Of a stretch of 64,000 nt of DNA, positions 25,008 through 35,276 are shown in pieces. The DNA lies in the NCBI GenBank assembly GCA_965263455.1, contig CBDHHN010000001.1, positions 558,001 to 622,000 of the forward strand, in the 5' to 3' direction. The first letter of the stretch is position 1. Each line of letters opens with the position of its first letter. The stretch is from CADEDH01 sp965263455 (GTDB lineage: Bacteria > Actinomycetota > Acidimicrobiia > Acidimicrobiales > SZUA-35). The notes below the pieces were generated by a model, which saw only the letters and a list, made by a program, of their open reading frames with translations, was not told the origin of the DNA and did no database searches. The position numbers and the translations under genes are program-made.

Positions 25008-26439
25008 TGACCGTCGCCCTCCCCTCCCCCGGGGCCGCGCCGGTGGCGGGGGCACCGGCGGCGCCTCCCCAGGCCCGGGTGTTGGCCCTGCCCGGCCTGA
25101 CCGAGCAGATCCTGGTCATCCTCACCACGTTCATCTTCATGCACCGGTCGCCGGTGCTCTGGTTCCAGACCCGGTCGGAGCAGCTGGAGTCGTCCGACCC
25201 CCTGATCGTGGTGGCAGAACTGGCCCTGATCGCCATCGCCTTCGCCCGGGTGGCGGGCAGCATCGACTACCTGATCGAGATCATCCGGCTCGAACCGCTG
25301 GTCTACGTGCTGGCGGGCATGACCTTCGCCTCGATGTTCTGGTCAGACGATCCGACCGAGACCCTGAAGGCGTCGGTCGTGTTCGTGGCCGTCACCTGCT
25401 TCGCCTCGTACCTCATCATCCGGTTCTCGCTCGACCAGATCATTCGGCTCCTGGCGGTCATGTTCACCATCAGTGCCCTGCTGAACCTGGCCTTCGTCCT
25501 GGCCCTGCCCCAGTTCGGGATCGACAACCAGGGCAACTGGAGCGGGGTGTTCTCGCAGAAGAACGCCCTCGGCTTCACCGCCACGGTCGGCATCCCCACC
25601 CTGATCGTGGCCGCTCGCAGCAGTCGCAACCTGCGCCTCGTCTTCTACCCGGCGGCCGTCGTCCTGGCCGTGCTCCTGGCCGGTTCCCAGTCGAGAACGA
25701 TGCTGGTGGCCACCGCCATCCCCGTCGTCCTGTTGCCGGTGTACCACCTGTTCCGAAGCCGCCGCACGCTCCGTGGGGCGGTCCTGATGAGCCTGGTGGG
25801 CTCCGGCCTGTTCGCCGTCGCCTTCACCACCGCCAACATCGCCCTCCTGGCCTCGTACCTCGACAAGGACGTCAGCCTGACCGGTCGGGTCCCCCTGTGG
25901 CAGCAGCTGTGGCCGGTCATCGTCGAACGCCCGCTGCTGGGCACGGCTTCGGAGCCGCCTTCGGTGGCTTCTTCAGCCCCGTCCACGAGGTCTGGATCCA
26001 GAGTCGATGGAATCCGAGCCATGCCCACAACGCCATCTTCCAGCTCTGGTTGGAGATCGGGGTCTTCGGGATGCTGGCTTTCGTGATCCTCTACATCCGC
26101 TCGGTGCTGCGGGCCATCAAGATCGTGGCCGTGGTCCCCGGCGCCGTCGGCCTCTGGCCCCTCGCCTTCCTGACCACCTCGCTGATGGTGTCGATCACCG
26201 AATCGGGTATGACGTCCAACTCGTTGGGCTGGATGATGTTCGTGGTGGCGGCGCTGTCGGTCTCGCTGCATCTCCGGTACCGCAGCAACCTGGGCTTCAC
26301 CAACGACCTCCGCGCCATCAACGCGGCCCGGGCCCGGGGCCTCGACCCCGACCGGCTCGTGGGTGCCGGAGCCGGTCCGGGTGAGCGGTCGGGCGATAAC
26401 CCGCCGACCGCCTCGCCTCAGCCCTCCCTCCACTCGTAG
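25007..26439 (+). pseudogene. O-antigen ligase/Wzy-type polymerase, interrupted by a frameshift
   Basis: Translation from ATG 25007 gives a multi-pass membrane protein (about ten helices) with Wzy/WaaL features such as SGVFSQKNALGFTA and LAGSQSRTMLVATA. After PLWQQLWPVIVERPLLG the frame turns to low-complexity sequence and stops at 26086. In another frame the expected continuation runs from about 25942: GHGFGAAFGGFF, SHAHNAIFQLWLEIGVFGML, then two more helices and a hydrophilic tail ending at 26439. One base appears to be missing between 25937 and 25942 (expected GGN-CAC-GGC). The joined protein would be about 477 residues. It could be a real mutation or a sequence error. The 3' end overlaps the next gene tail-to-tail by 22 bases. 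Confidence 0.82.
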
Positions 26440-27878
26440 GCGCCGGCCGTGGCTCCCTCGTCCGGGCGCCACAGCCCGTCGGCGTCGATGTCGAGCCGGG
26501 GGTCGGTGGCGATGGCCCGACCCCGGGCCGCGCTGTCGGCCTCGGGTCGGAAGTCGGCGGTGGCCGGATCGATGGCGGGCGCCACCAGACCGGGATCACC
26601 TTCGACGGTGAGGTCCAGGTCGGTCGTCTGGCCGACCTGACGGTCGGCGCTGACCAGCACGTTGCCGCCCATCTCGATCCCGGTCGACTCGTGGGCGGTG
26701 ACTCCGGGGACGCCGGCCCGGCTCCAGATCAGGTTGTTGAACACCCGAACCTGACCCGCCCTGCTGGCCGCCACCTCGACCGGACCGCCTTCCAGGATCG
26801 CCGTCCGGCCGTTGAAGTAGGTGGTGTTGTGGACGATGTCGACCCGGGAGGCGTCGAGAACCAGGATGGCCCGACCCCCGTTGTCGAACACGACGTTGTT
26901 GGCCACCAGGGTTCGGCCGGTGTAGCCGGTCGGGGTCGAGGTGTCGATGATGATGCCGTTGCCGTCGGTGATGGTCTGGCGATCCTCGTGCCACCGGGAG
27001 AAGACCTTGTTCTCGTTGCGGTAGACCCGGTTGCCCACGATGCGGTCGTGGTAGCCGTCGCTGCGGGACGGCTGACCGTGGTCGGTCGAGCGCCACAACG
27101 AGATGCCACTTCCCTGTTCGGCCCCCCAGAACGAGTTGTCGAAGACCTCGTTGTAGAAGACGTCGAGGTTGGAGGCCTCGACCGAGCCGATCCCGCCCAC
27201 GGCCATGGCCGAGATGCGGTTCCCGGCGATGCGGACGTGGTGGGATTCCCGTACCAGGATCCCCCAGCCGTAGGCGTTGTCGATGCTGAAGTCCCGGCCC
27301 TCGACCGCGAGGTTGGACACCTCGACGAAGTCGGCCCGGACCACGATCCCGTTGCCGTCGAAGGGGGCGAGCACCGGTTGATGGCCGGGGGCGGCCGTGA
27401 TCCGGACCCAGGCGTCCGAGCGGCCGCCGCGGTCGACGGTGTAGTGGGCGTTGCCCGGTTCGGCCAGATCGTCGTAGACGCCCGTCATCAGGTGGATGGT
27501 CTGGCCCGCTTCGACCCGGTCCAAGGCCCCCTGGAGCGAGGCCCATGGGGTGTCGGGGGTCTGGCCGTCGTTACCGTCGTCGCCCTCGGTCGGGCTGACG
27601 TAGAAGGTCAGGGGGTCGACGTCCTCGGTCGGCGGTGGGGGCGCCTCGATCGTCGAGGTGGTCGACGATGGTGGTGCCACCTCGGGCAGCACCACGGGAC
27701 GCATCGGACGCTCCCCCACCGTGGTCGGCGGGGCCGTCACCTCGCTGCCGGTGCAGGCCGAGGCCGCCAGGACCAGGGCGGCCACGGGTGCGGCTCCTCG
27801 GGCCCGGCGTCGCCATCGGCGGGCCGGGGGCGGTGTCGGGGCGATGGCGGCGGACGGTGTTGTGCGGCGGTACAACAT
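26418..27878 (-). CDS. Lipoprotein with right-handed parallel beta-helix domain
   Basis: A 486-residue exported protein. An Arg-rich signal peptide ends in a lipobox (LAASAC, lipidated C42), followed by a Pro/Thr linker to about 95. From about 100 the sequence is a run of beta-helix coils with recurring N-x-I/V and G-I/G-N patterns (GNRISAMAVGGIGS, NNVVFDNGGRAILV, HNTTYFNGRTAIL, NNLIWSRAG) and an opening FYVSPTEGDDGNDGQTPDTPWASLQGAL found in secreted pectate-lyase-like and mannuronan-epimerase-like proteins. No catalytic set can be assigned. In this locus it could bind, cleave or epimerise the exported polysaccharide. GGAG lies 5 nt before the ATG. Confidence 0.8.
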   Translation of the reverse strand: MLYRRTTPSAAIAPTPPPARRWRRRARGAAPVAALVLAASACTGSEVTAPPTTVGERPMRPVVLPEVAPPSSTTSTIEAPPPPTEDVDPLTFYVSPTEGDDGNDGQTPDTPWASLQGALDRVEAGQTIHLMTGVYDDLAEPGNAHYTVDRGGRSDAWVRITAAPGHQPVLAPFDGNGIVVRADFVEVSNLAVEGRDFSIDNAYGWGILVRESHHVRIAGNRISAMAVGGIGSVEASNLDVFYNEVFDNSFWGAEQGSGISLWRSTDHGQPSRSDGYHDRIVGNRVYRNENKVFSRWHEDRQTITDGNGIIIDTSTPTGYTGRTLVANNVVFDNGGRAILVLDASRVDIVHNTTYFNGRTAILEGGPVEVAASRAGQVRVFNNLIWSRAGVPGVTAHESTGIEMGGNVLVSADRQVGQTTDLDLTVEGDPGLVAPAIDPATADFRPEADSAARGRAIATDPRLDIDADGLWRPDEGATAGAYEWREG

Positions 27879-27895
27879 CGGGACTCCAGGTCGGG

Positions 27896-29182
27896 TCAGG
27901 GACTGCGGGCGTAGCCCCTCGACTGGTGTAGGGCCTGGCCGAAGAGGATGAAGGCCAGGACGGCGGTCAGGAACAGTTCGCTCACGATGGTGGTGAACAC
28001 GGCGGTGCGCCAGCTGCCCCCGGGGAGCAGGGCCAGATTGAGCCCGAAGTTGACGACGGCGGCGGCCAGGGTGGCACCGACCCGCCACCATTGAAGGTCG
28101 CTGGCGCTCAAGGTGTTGCCGAGCAGGTACTGGACGGCCCGGATGACGGGGAGGGCGGCCAGGAAGCGGATCGTGGCCACCGTCTCGTTCCACTCCTCCC
28201 CTGCCACGATCGGTACCACCGGGGCCATGATCAGCATGCCGGCCCCGACCACCACGGCGATGGCCAGCATGGTGGGCAGCAGGGACCGGGTCACCCGTAG
28301 GGCCGGGACCACCCCTCGGGCCCCGGCCTCGAACAGGTCGGCGTCGCTGGCCCGCATCAGGATCCGCAGCGGGAGGTAGCCCAGTTGGGCGATGCGGGCG
28401 CCGAGGGAGTAGATGCCGGCGTCGGCCTCCAGCCCGTAGCGGTTCAGCAGGGGCCGGTCGCTGGCGTCGACCAGGCTCTCGGACCCCGAGTTGGCCGAGA
28501 ACGGCGCCCCCTCGCCGACGTCGGCCCACGAGGCGCCGAACAGTGCGGGGCGGGCCCCGAACACCACCCACACGTAGCCCACGGCCAGGACCACGGCCAC
28601 CCCGAACGACACCATCGAGGCCCAGGCCCAGGCCCGGAGCTCACCGCCGCCGAAGAGGGCGAACCAGCCGAGGCCGCTGAGGCGGCAGGCCAGCACCAGG
28701 AGACGGATCTGGGCCGCCTCCTTGAGCCTGCGGGTGCCGTTGCCCACATAGACGGCCAGCTCGGTGAGCCAGAAGAAGTTCACCTGGGACACGATCAACA
28801 GGGCGAAGGTCAGCCGGTCGACGTTGTCCTGGAGGAGGGGCTGGATGGCGATCACCAGGAGCGAGGACAAGCCGAGGCCCATCACCGACATCGAGGTGGC
28901 CCGACCCCAGGCCTGGGCCAGGTCCATTCCCTGGGACACCCGCTTGATCAGCAGCACGTGACAGCCGAAGCTGCCCAGGCTGGAGGTCACGGCGGCGATG
29001 GCGAGGACACCGCCGAGCCGCCCGTAGTCGGACAGGGCCATCAGATTGGCCAGGGAGAAGAAGACGAGCAGTGACCCCACGAGTTGGGCCACCTCGACCA
29101 CGCTGGCCCAACTGGCGCGCCGGGCCAGGCCCTCGGGCCCGATGGCGGCCACTCGGCGACGGACGTCGTCGAGCACGCTCAT
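27896..29182 (-). CDS. Wzx-type polysaccharide flippase (first copy)
   Basis: A 428-residue multi-pass membrane protein of the MATE-like/PST superfamily. About twelve to fourteen hydrophobic helices are visible, beginning with VVEVAQLVGSLLVFFSLANLMALSDYGRLGG, the usual Wzx N-terminal pattern of helix 1-2 with a short D/E-Y-G loop. It would flip undecaprenyl-linked repeat units across the membrane. The ATG at 29182 (MSVLDDVRRRV) is preferred over a start at 29209. It lies 69 nt after the WecG-like gene and 17 nt before the beta-helix lipoprotein. Confidence 0.85.
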   Translation of the reverse strand: MSVLDDVRRRVAAIGPEGLARRASWASVVEVAQLVGSLLVFFSLANLMALSDYGRLGGVLAIAAVTSSLGSFGCHVLLIKRVSQGMDLAQAWGRATSMSVMGLGLSSLLVIAIQPLLQDNVDRLTFALLIVSQVNFFWLTELAVYVGNGTRRLKEAAQIRLLVLACRLSGLGWFALFGGGELRAWAWASMVSFGVAVVLAVGYVWVVFGARPALFGASWADVGEGAPFSANSGSESLVDASDRPLLNRYGLEADAGIYSLGARIAQLGYLPLRILMRASDADLFEAGARGVVPALRVTRSLLPTMLAIAVVVGAGMLIMAPVVPIVAGEEWNETVATIRFLAALPVIRAVQYLLGNTLSASDLQWWRVGATLAAAVVNFGLNLALLPGGSWRTAVFTTIVSELFLTAVLAFILFGQALHQSRGYARSP

Positions 29183-29251
29183 GGGGTGGCCCGGCGAAGG
29201 GCCCACCACTCCCGGGCGACGACCACGCGGGGCACGGATCGGTGGCGCAGG

Positions 29252-30024
29252 TCAGCGACCGAGGCGACGGGCGGCCAACGCCCGACCGAACGAGTACAGG
29301 AACTTGCTGTTGGTGATCAGGTATCGGCGCCAGAGCCGCTGGGGCTCCTGACCCAACCGGAACAACCATTGCAAGCCCGCCCGTTGCATCCACGCCGGCG
29401 GGGGCGTCAGGGTGCCGGCGCCGTAGTCGAAGGCGGCCCCGACGGCCAGCATGGCGGCGTCGACCTTCCCCCGATGGTCGGAGACCCATCGCTCCTGGCG
29501 AGGGCAACCCCGTCCGACGAGAACCACACCGGCGCCGGTGGCGTTGATCCGATCGACATCGCCCGCGTCCTCCTGCGGGGTGGCCTCCCGAAAGCGGTCG
29601 GCCTGGACCCCGGCGATGACGGCATCGGGGAACCGGCGGGTGATCTCGGCCACGAACCCGTCGCACGTCTCCTGGGTCGAGCCGAAGAGGAAGATGCCCA
29701 CACCTTCGGCCGCCGCCGCCTCGATCACGTGCCAGGTCAGGTCCGGCCCGTAGACCCGATCGCGCAGGTCGGTTCCGTGGAGCGCGTTCATGGCCCAGCG
29801 GACCGGCTGCCCGTCCGGGGTCACGAGATCGATCTGGTTGACCTGGTCACCGAAGGCGGGATCGTCGACCGCCTCCATGAGGCCGTGCACGGCCAGGGCC
29901 GACACGGCGTAGGACCGGCGATGGCGGGCCGCTTCCATGATGCGTTCGGTGGCGTCGGCGTAGGTCGTGACGGTGATACCGACCCCGAACAGGTCGACCT
30001 TCGTGCCCAGGAGGTCGGAACCGG

Positions 30025-30028
<4 letters not shown>
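29252..30028 (-). CDS. WecG/TagA/CpsF-family glycosyltransferase (first copy)
   Basis: A 258-residue GT26 enzyme that adds the second sugar (often ManNAc-type) to a lipid-linked acceptor. The family blocks are present: VGITVTTYADATERIM, LVTPDGQPVRWA, RVYGPDLTWHVIEAA, GIFLFGSTQETCDGF, VLVGRGCPRQERWV, AMLAVGAAFDYGAGTLTPPPAWMQRAGLQWLFRLGQEPQRLWRRYL. The last block is highly diagnostic. The GTG at 30028 overlaps the epimerase stop as GTGA and is preferred over ATG 30040. It acts on the cytoplasmic face of the membrane. Confidence 0.92.
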
Positions 30029-31095
<1,067 letters not shown>

Positions 31096-31233
31096 CAGGC
31101 CTCAGCCTTTTCAGTCGTCGGAACCCGTTGCTCGGGCCGCCGTCCCGAACCCCGAATGTTACCGATTCCGGCCGACGGCGCCCACGCTCCACCGGTCCTG
31201 GGTGGTTCTGCCCCGGGGTGCGTGGCTCGGCCT

Positions 31234-31257
31234 GGCCCGGCCCCCTAGGGCCGGGCC
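31234..31257 (-). terminator. GC-only hairpin containing the stop codon of the beta-helix protein
   Basis: A perfect 10-bp inverted repeat (31234-31243 with 31248-31257) has a 4-nt loop, and the TAG stop at 31247-31245 lies in the loop. There is no T-tract, so it is a weak candidate for intrinsic termination and may act through Rho or mRNA stability. Confidence 0.4.
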
Positions 31258-33299
31258 GGGGGCCGACCGAGTCGGCGCAGCGCCAGGGTGGCCCACGCGG
31301 CGCTCGCGGCCAGCACCAGCGCCACGGCGGCGCGGTCCCCCTCGCCCGGCTCCGCCTTCCCCACCGGCCCGCCGGCGACCTCCAGACCGTTGTCGGCGGC
31401 CGGGGTCGGGTCGGGCTCACGTCCGGGAGGGGCGACGGCGGTCGCTCCGGCCGGTGGCCCGGCTCCGGGCACCGGGACCGGCCGATCGGTGGTGGCCGAC
31501 GGAAGGCCCGGAGCGGGGCCCGAGGCGGTCGCCCGGGGCTCGGGATCGAACGCCAACCGGTCGGGCACCAGCGACCGTCCGTCGTCGGGTCGAACCCGGC
31601 TCGGTGGCAGGCCGGCGGCCAGGAGGCCGGGTTCACCGTCGGGCAACGGGGCGAACCGGCTCGCCGGATCGCCGGTTCCCGAGTTGGGGACCTGGTCGTC
31701 TTCGCTCGGGGCCGGGCTCGACGTCGGAGTCGCCGTGGGGTCCGGTTGGCTCGTTGGAGTCGGGACGGTCTCGGCGGGAGTGGGCGGCGGGGGCGGGGCC
31801 GTGGTGGTGGTGGTCGTGGGGGTGGAGGTGGGGGCAGGCGCGGGGGCGGCCAGGACCGTGGTCGTCGTCGAGGCCGACGTCCCGGGGGCCGACGTGGTGG
31901 AGGCGGAGGTCGGGACCGTGGTGGTGGGCGCGGTCGTGGTGGGCGCGGTGGTTGTGGTGGTGGGCGCGGTGGTCGTCGTCGGCGCCGTCGTGGTCGTCGT
32001 GGTCGTGGCCCCGCCCGAGAGGGCGAAGGCGGTGCCGGGACCGCCCCCGGCGTCGGCCGTGCCCGATGCTCCGAGGGCCGGTACCGGGCCGACGAAGTCG
32101 CCGGCCGAGACCAGGATCTCCGAGCTGGAGGCGTTGACACCCCGGTTACCGGAAGCCACCACGTTGGCGGCCCCCGACGGGGTGCCCTCGGCCAGCCAGC
32201 CCTGAGCGGACCAGAAGGTGTTGCCGGTGATGGTGATGGGGTGGGGGCCGAAGGCCTGGGTGGCCCGGACCCGGATGCCGCGGGCCGCCGACGGGTCGTT
32301 GCGCAGACCCCAGATCACGTTGTCGACGATCTCCACCCCCCCGTGGCCGACCCAGATGGCCCAGTCGTTCGACCCGGGCACGGCCGAGAGGTTGAGGTTC
32401 CAGATCCGGTTGTCCCGGATCGTGACCCGGTCCAACTCCGACGGGTTCGGATTGGGGATGGCGTTCACGTAGTGGGCCGAGATGGCGCCGCCGTCGATGG
32501 GGGCCAGATCGTGGATGTAGTTGCCGATCACGTCGATCTCGCGGGTGCCGGGCTTGATGTCGATGCCCTCGGCGCCGGTGTAGGAGATCTCGTTGCCGGA
32601 GACCTCGATGTCGTGACTGACGTCGATCCACTCGGTCGACCCGTGCCCCAGGTACACGCCCTCACCGAACTGGGGCGCCGTCGTCCCGGTGTTGGAGATG
32701 ACGTTGCCGGCCACCACGACATGCGAGCTGGGGTCGTGGTCGGCCCAATGGCCGGCCACGTTGATGCCGGCGTGCCCGATGGCGGTCACCGTGTTGCCCG
32801 AGATCCGTACCGGCGAGCCGGAGGTCCCCCGGCACTGCAGGCAGCGGATCCCGAACTGGGCGTTGCGGACGCTGACCCCCACGACGTGGACGTGGTCGGC
32901 GGCGACCACGTCCAGGGCGCCGAAACCGCTCGACTGGTTGCCGGGGTCGACCCACACCCCGGGATCGGCCGTGATCACGATGGGGGACCCGGCGGTCCCG
33001 TCGGCCCCGGTGCCCGAGGTCGTACCGTCGTGGACCCCCTGGTACTTGAGCCGGGCGTTGACGGTGGCGGTGAGTCGGATGGTGTCCCCGGGCGCGGCGG
33101 CGGCCACCGCAGCGTCCCACTCGGCCACCGAGGTCACCGTGTGGGTCACCCCGGACCCGGCCTGGACCGCGGCCTGGCGGTCGGCCCGGGGGCCGCCGAC
33201 GACGAGGCCGGCCGTGGTCACCAACATGGTGGCCACGACGAAGCACAACAGCAGCGCCGACAGCGCGCTCCGGCGATCGCGTGACGTGCGCTCTGCCAT
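31245..33299 (-). CDS. Surface-anchored parallel beta-helix protein with Thr/Pro-rich stalk
   Basis: A 684-residue exported protein. An N-terminal signal (ALSALLLCFVVATMLVTTAGLVV) is followed by a right-handed beta-helix domain at about 50-400 with repeated N-x-I/V turns (GNTVTAIGHAGINV, GNVISNTGT, GNEISYTGAEGIDI, DNRIWNLNLS, GNTFWSAQ). Residues about 425-535 are a Thr/Pro-rich stalk made almost only of T, P, A and S. The C-terminus has a membrane helix (AAVALVLAASAAWATLAL) followed by RRLGRPPARP. The layout is a tethered surface protein whose helix domain may bind or modify polysaccharide. It is transcribed with, but separated by 149 nt from, the epimerase. No catalytic residues can be named. 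Confidence 0.82.
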   Translation of the reverse strand: MAERTSRDRRSALSALLLCFVVATMLVTTAGLVVGGPRADRQAAVQAGSGVTHTVTSVAEWDAAVAAAAPGDTIRLTATVNARLKYQGVHDGTTSGTGADGTAGSPIVITADPGVWVDPGNQSSGFGALDVVAADHVHVVGVSVRNAQFGIRCLQCRGTSGSPVRISGNTVTAIGHAGINVAGHWADHDPSSHVVVAGNVISNTGTTAPQFGEGVYLGHGSTEWIDVSHDIEVSGNEISYTGAEGIDIKPGTREIDVIGNYIHDLAPIDGGAISAHYVNAIPNPNPSELDRVTIRDNRIWNLNLSAVPGSNDWAIWVGHGGVEIVDNVIWGLRNDPSAARGIRVRATQAFGPHPITITGNTFWSAQGWLAEGTPSGAANVVASGNRGVNASSSEILVSAGDFVGPVPALGASGTADAGGGPGTAFALSGGATTTTTTTAPTTTTAPTTTTTAPTTTAPTTTVPTSASTTSAPGTSASTTTTVLAAPAPAPTSTPTTTTTTAPPPPPTPAETVPTPTSQPDPTATPTSSPAPSEDDQVPNSGTGDPASRFAPLPDGEPGLLAAGLPPSRVRPDDGRSLVPDRLAFDPEPRATASGPAPGLPSATTDRPVPVPGAGPPAGATAVAPPGREPDPTPAADNGLEVAGGPVGKAEPGEGDRAAVALVLAASAAWATLALRRLGRPPARP
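31700..32015 (-). repeat. Low-complexity Thr/Pro-coding tract
   Basis: The segment encodes imperfect T(3-7)-A-P units on the minus strand and appears as GGT/GTC-rich trinucleotide repeats on the plus strand. It forms the stalk of the beta-helix protein. Such tracts vary in length by slippage. Confidence 0.75.
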
Positions 33300-33408
33300 G
33301 TCCGACCATCGACGGTCACCGGAGCGCGCTTGAGCAGGCGACTAAACCGGGGCCACCGGTCGGACAGCGATCTCCCCGGGTCGGGGACGCCCGTTCGGCC
33401 GGGCCGGA

Positions 33409-34719
33409 TCAGGTACCGGCGACCGGCACCGGGAGGGGGAACAGCTCGTCCTGCTCGGCCCGCAGCCGGTCGAGGAGGCGGCCGTCGGGCACGACCACGT
33501 CATCGAAGGTGAGGGCCTGGTCCTTGGCCACGTCGTGGCGCAGGGTGCAACCCTCGGCCAACCCGATGGGCAACAACCGCTCGGTCCGGGTCACGTCATG
33601 CCGCTCGCACAGCCCGTAGCTGTGAAAGCCGCCCAGGCCGTCGAGGGTGGTGCCGGCCCGAAGGTCGGTCTTGGCCATGGTGATCACGTCGACCTGGGGG
33701 CCGAACGTGGGCTCGATGGTCGGATCGTCGAACAACACGGCCCGGGCCGCCGAGTTCGGGACCTCGAAGTGGCACAGGTGGTAGGGCACGTAGAACGAGT
33801 ACAGGGGCCCGTCACCCAGTTTTCCGTACTTCAGGAACGGCACCTGCTGCGGGTCGTCGTGCACGGCGAAGACGTAGACGCCGGGGCTGGGGCGACTGCC
33901 GACGACGTAGTCGACCACACCGCCCAGCTTCTCCAGCAGGTCGACGTCGTAGAACCGGACGGCGTCGTCGATGAAGCCGTCGAAGTCGGTGCCCAGCATG
34001 CCCCGCTGCTGGACCGTGAAGCCGGTGGCGTTGGCCACGACGGCCTGCTCGAAGGCGATCTTCGTCCCGTCGGCGAAACTGGTCACCATCTCGGGCGTGG
34101 CCCCCCACTCGGCGGCGAACCGGGCCTGGGTCTCCGGGTTGCGGTAGTGGTCGAGCAGGCCTTTGATGTTGCCCGCCACCAGGGGCCGGCAACCGATCCC
34201 CTCCACGAAGCGCAGCAGGTTCATCTGGACCCCGGGCTGGTCGCCGTCGGCCCCGGTGTAGACGACACCGGCGGCGTCGGCCTTGTGTTTGAACAACGGA
34301 CCGACCACGGCGTCGAGTTCGGCGTTGAGCATGATGACGTGCTTCCCGCCGGCGATGGCGTCGAGCACGACGGGGGCGGCGTAGTGGATGGTGCCGGTGC
34401 CCTCGATCACGCAGTCGATCAGTTCGCACTCGGTGGCCACGGTGTGGTCGGAGGTGTAGGCGGCCCGACCGGCCTCGATGGCGGCCGTGAGTTGGGCCAC
34501 CGTGCTCACCTCGACCGGATCGTCGATACCGGCCTCGGCGAAACAGCGGATGGCGTTGGCCGCCGTCCGGTTCACGATGACCGACAGGTCCATGCCCCGG
34601 GTGTGGTTGGCGATGCGGTTGGTCATGCCCCGGGCGATGAAGCCCGCCCCGGTGGCGGCGACCCGAACCGGCCGTCCCTCCCGCTCACGCTGGTCGAGGG
34701 CACGGTCGATGATGATCAT
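33409..34719 (-). CDS. NAD(P)-dependent oxidoreductase with SAF-like domain, homoserine-dehydrogenase-like
   Basis: A 436-residue protein. After a short start (MIIIDRALDQRERE) comes a Rossmann segment, RVAATGAGFIARGMTNRI, and further NAD-domain pieces (VSTVAQLTAAIEAG, LDAIAGGKHVIMLNAELDAVVG) like those of homoserine dehydrogenase. The C-terminal end, LAEGCTLRHDVAKDQALTFDDVVVPDG, resembles an SAF domain. Proteins of this build occur in nucleotide-sugar clusters beside CDP-glucose dehydratase, but their reaction is not established to my knowledge. The ATG overlaps the RfbC-like stop (ATGA), placing it firmly in the rfbG-rfbC-like operon. It may reduce or rearrange the CDP-4-keto sugar. Confidence 0.75.
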   Translation of the reverse strand: MIIIDRALDQREREGRPVRVAATGAGFIARGMTNRIANHTRGMDLSVIVNRTAANAIRCFAEAGIDDPVEVSTVAQLTAAIEAGRAAYTSDHTVATECELIDCVIEGTGTIHYAAPVVLDAIAGGKHVIMLNAELDAVVGPLFKHKADAAGVVYTGADGDQPGVQMNLLRFVEGIGCRPLVAGNIKGLLDHYRNPETQARFAAEWGATPEMVTSFADGTKIAFEQAVVANATGFTVQQRGMLGTDFDGFIDDAVRFYDVDLLEKLGGVVDYVVGSRPSPGVYVFAVHDDPQQVPFLKYGKLGDGPLYSFYVPYHLCHFEVPNSAARAVLFDDPTIEPTFGPQVDVITMAKTDLRAGTTLDGLGGFHSYGLCERHDVTRTERLLPIGLAEGCTLRHDVAKDQALTFDDVVVPDGRLLDRLRAEQDELFPLPVPVAGT

Positions 34720-35276
34720 TGCAGGTTCTCCAGGGTTGCGGGGTCGAGGTCGTCGAGCAAGGGCCAGTTGCGATCCTTTTCGGACACCGTCCCTACCGGC
34801 AGGGGCCACTCCAGACCAAGCCGGGGGTCATCGTAGCGAAGGCCGGTCTCGGTCCCGGGGGCGTAGAAGGCGCTCACCTGGTACATGACTTCGGCGTCCT
34901 CGGTAAGGGTCTGGTAGCCGTGGAAGAAGCCCCGGGGTACGTAGAGGGCCCGGCGGTTGGACGCCGACAGCTCCACCCCGATCCACCGCCAGCGCGTGGG
35001 CGAGCCGGGCCGGGCGTCGACGATGATGTCGTGGACGGCCCCGGCCACGCAGCGGACGACCTTGACCTCGGTCGCCGGCGGGAGCTGCATGTGCATGCCC
35101 CGCACCGTTCCCGCCGCCGCGTTGTAGCTGAGGTTGCCCTGGACGTAGGCCGTCTCCAGATCGTGGTCGGCGAACTCGTTCTCGCAGTACCAGCGAGCGA
35201 AGAATCCCCGGTCGTCGCCGATCGTCTCCAGATCGATGATCCAGGCGCCGGCGAGGTCGGTCTCGGTGAACTTCAC
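34716..35276 (-). CDS. dTDP-4-dehydrorhamnose 3,5-epimerase-like (RfbC family) cupin
   Basis: A 186-residue cupin of the RfbC family. It follows the family order: DLAGAWIIDLETIGDDRGFFARWYC, QGNLSYNAAAGTVRGMHMQ (canonical L-R-G-L-H-x-Q with the catalytic His), VKVVRCVAGAVHDIIVDARPGSPT, LYVPRGFFHGYQTL, and YQVSAFYAPGTETGLRYDDPRLGLEWP with the catalytic Tyr region. Next to rfbG it probably epimerises C3 and/or C5 of CDP-4-keto-6-deoxyglucose rather than a dTDP sugar. The GTG start overlaps the rfbG stop as GTGA. Confidence 0.88.
   Translation of the reverse strand: MKFTETDLAGAWIIDLETIGDDRGFFARWYCENEFADHDLETAYVQGNLSYNAAAGTVRGMHMQLPPATEVKVVRCVAGAVHDIIVDARPGSPTRWRWIGVELSASNRRALYVPRGFFHGYQTLTEDAEVMYQVSAFYAPGTETGLRYDDPRLGLEWPLPVGTVSEKDRNWPLLDDLDPATLENLQ

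Noticed and set aside
31700..32015. CRISPR-like or tandem repeat array
   Set aside because: The repeats are trinucleotide-level and in frame with the Thr/Pro stalk of the beta-helix protein; there are no spacers.
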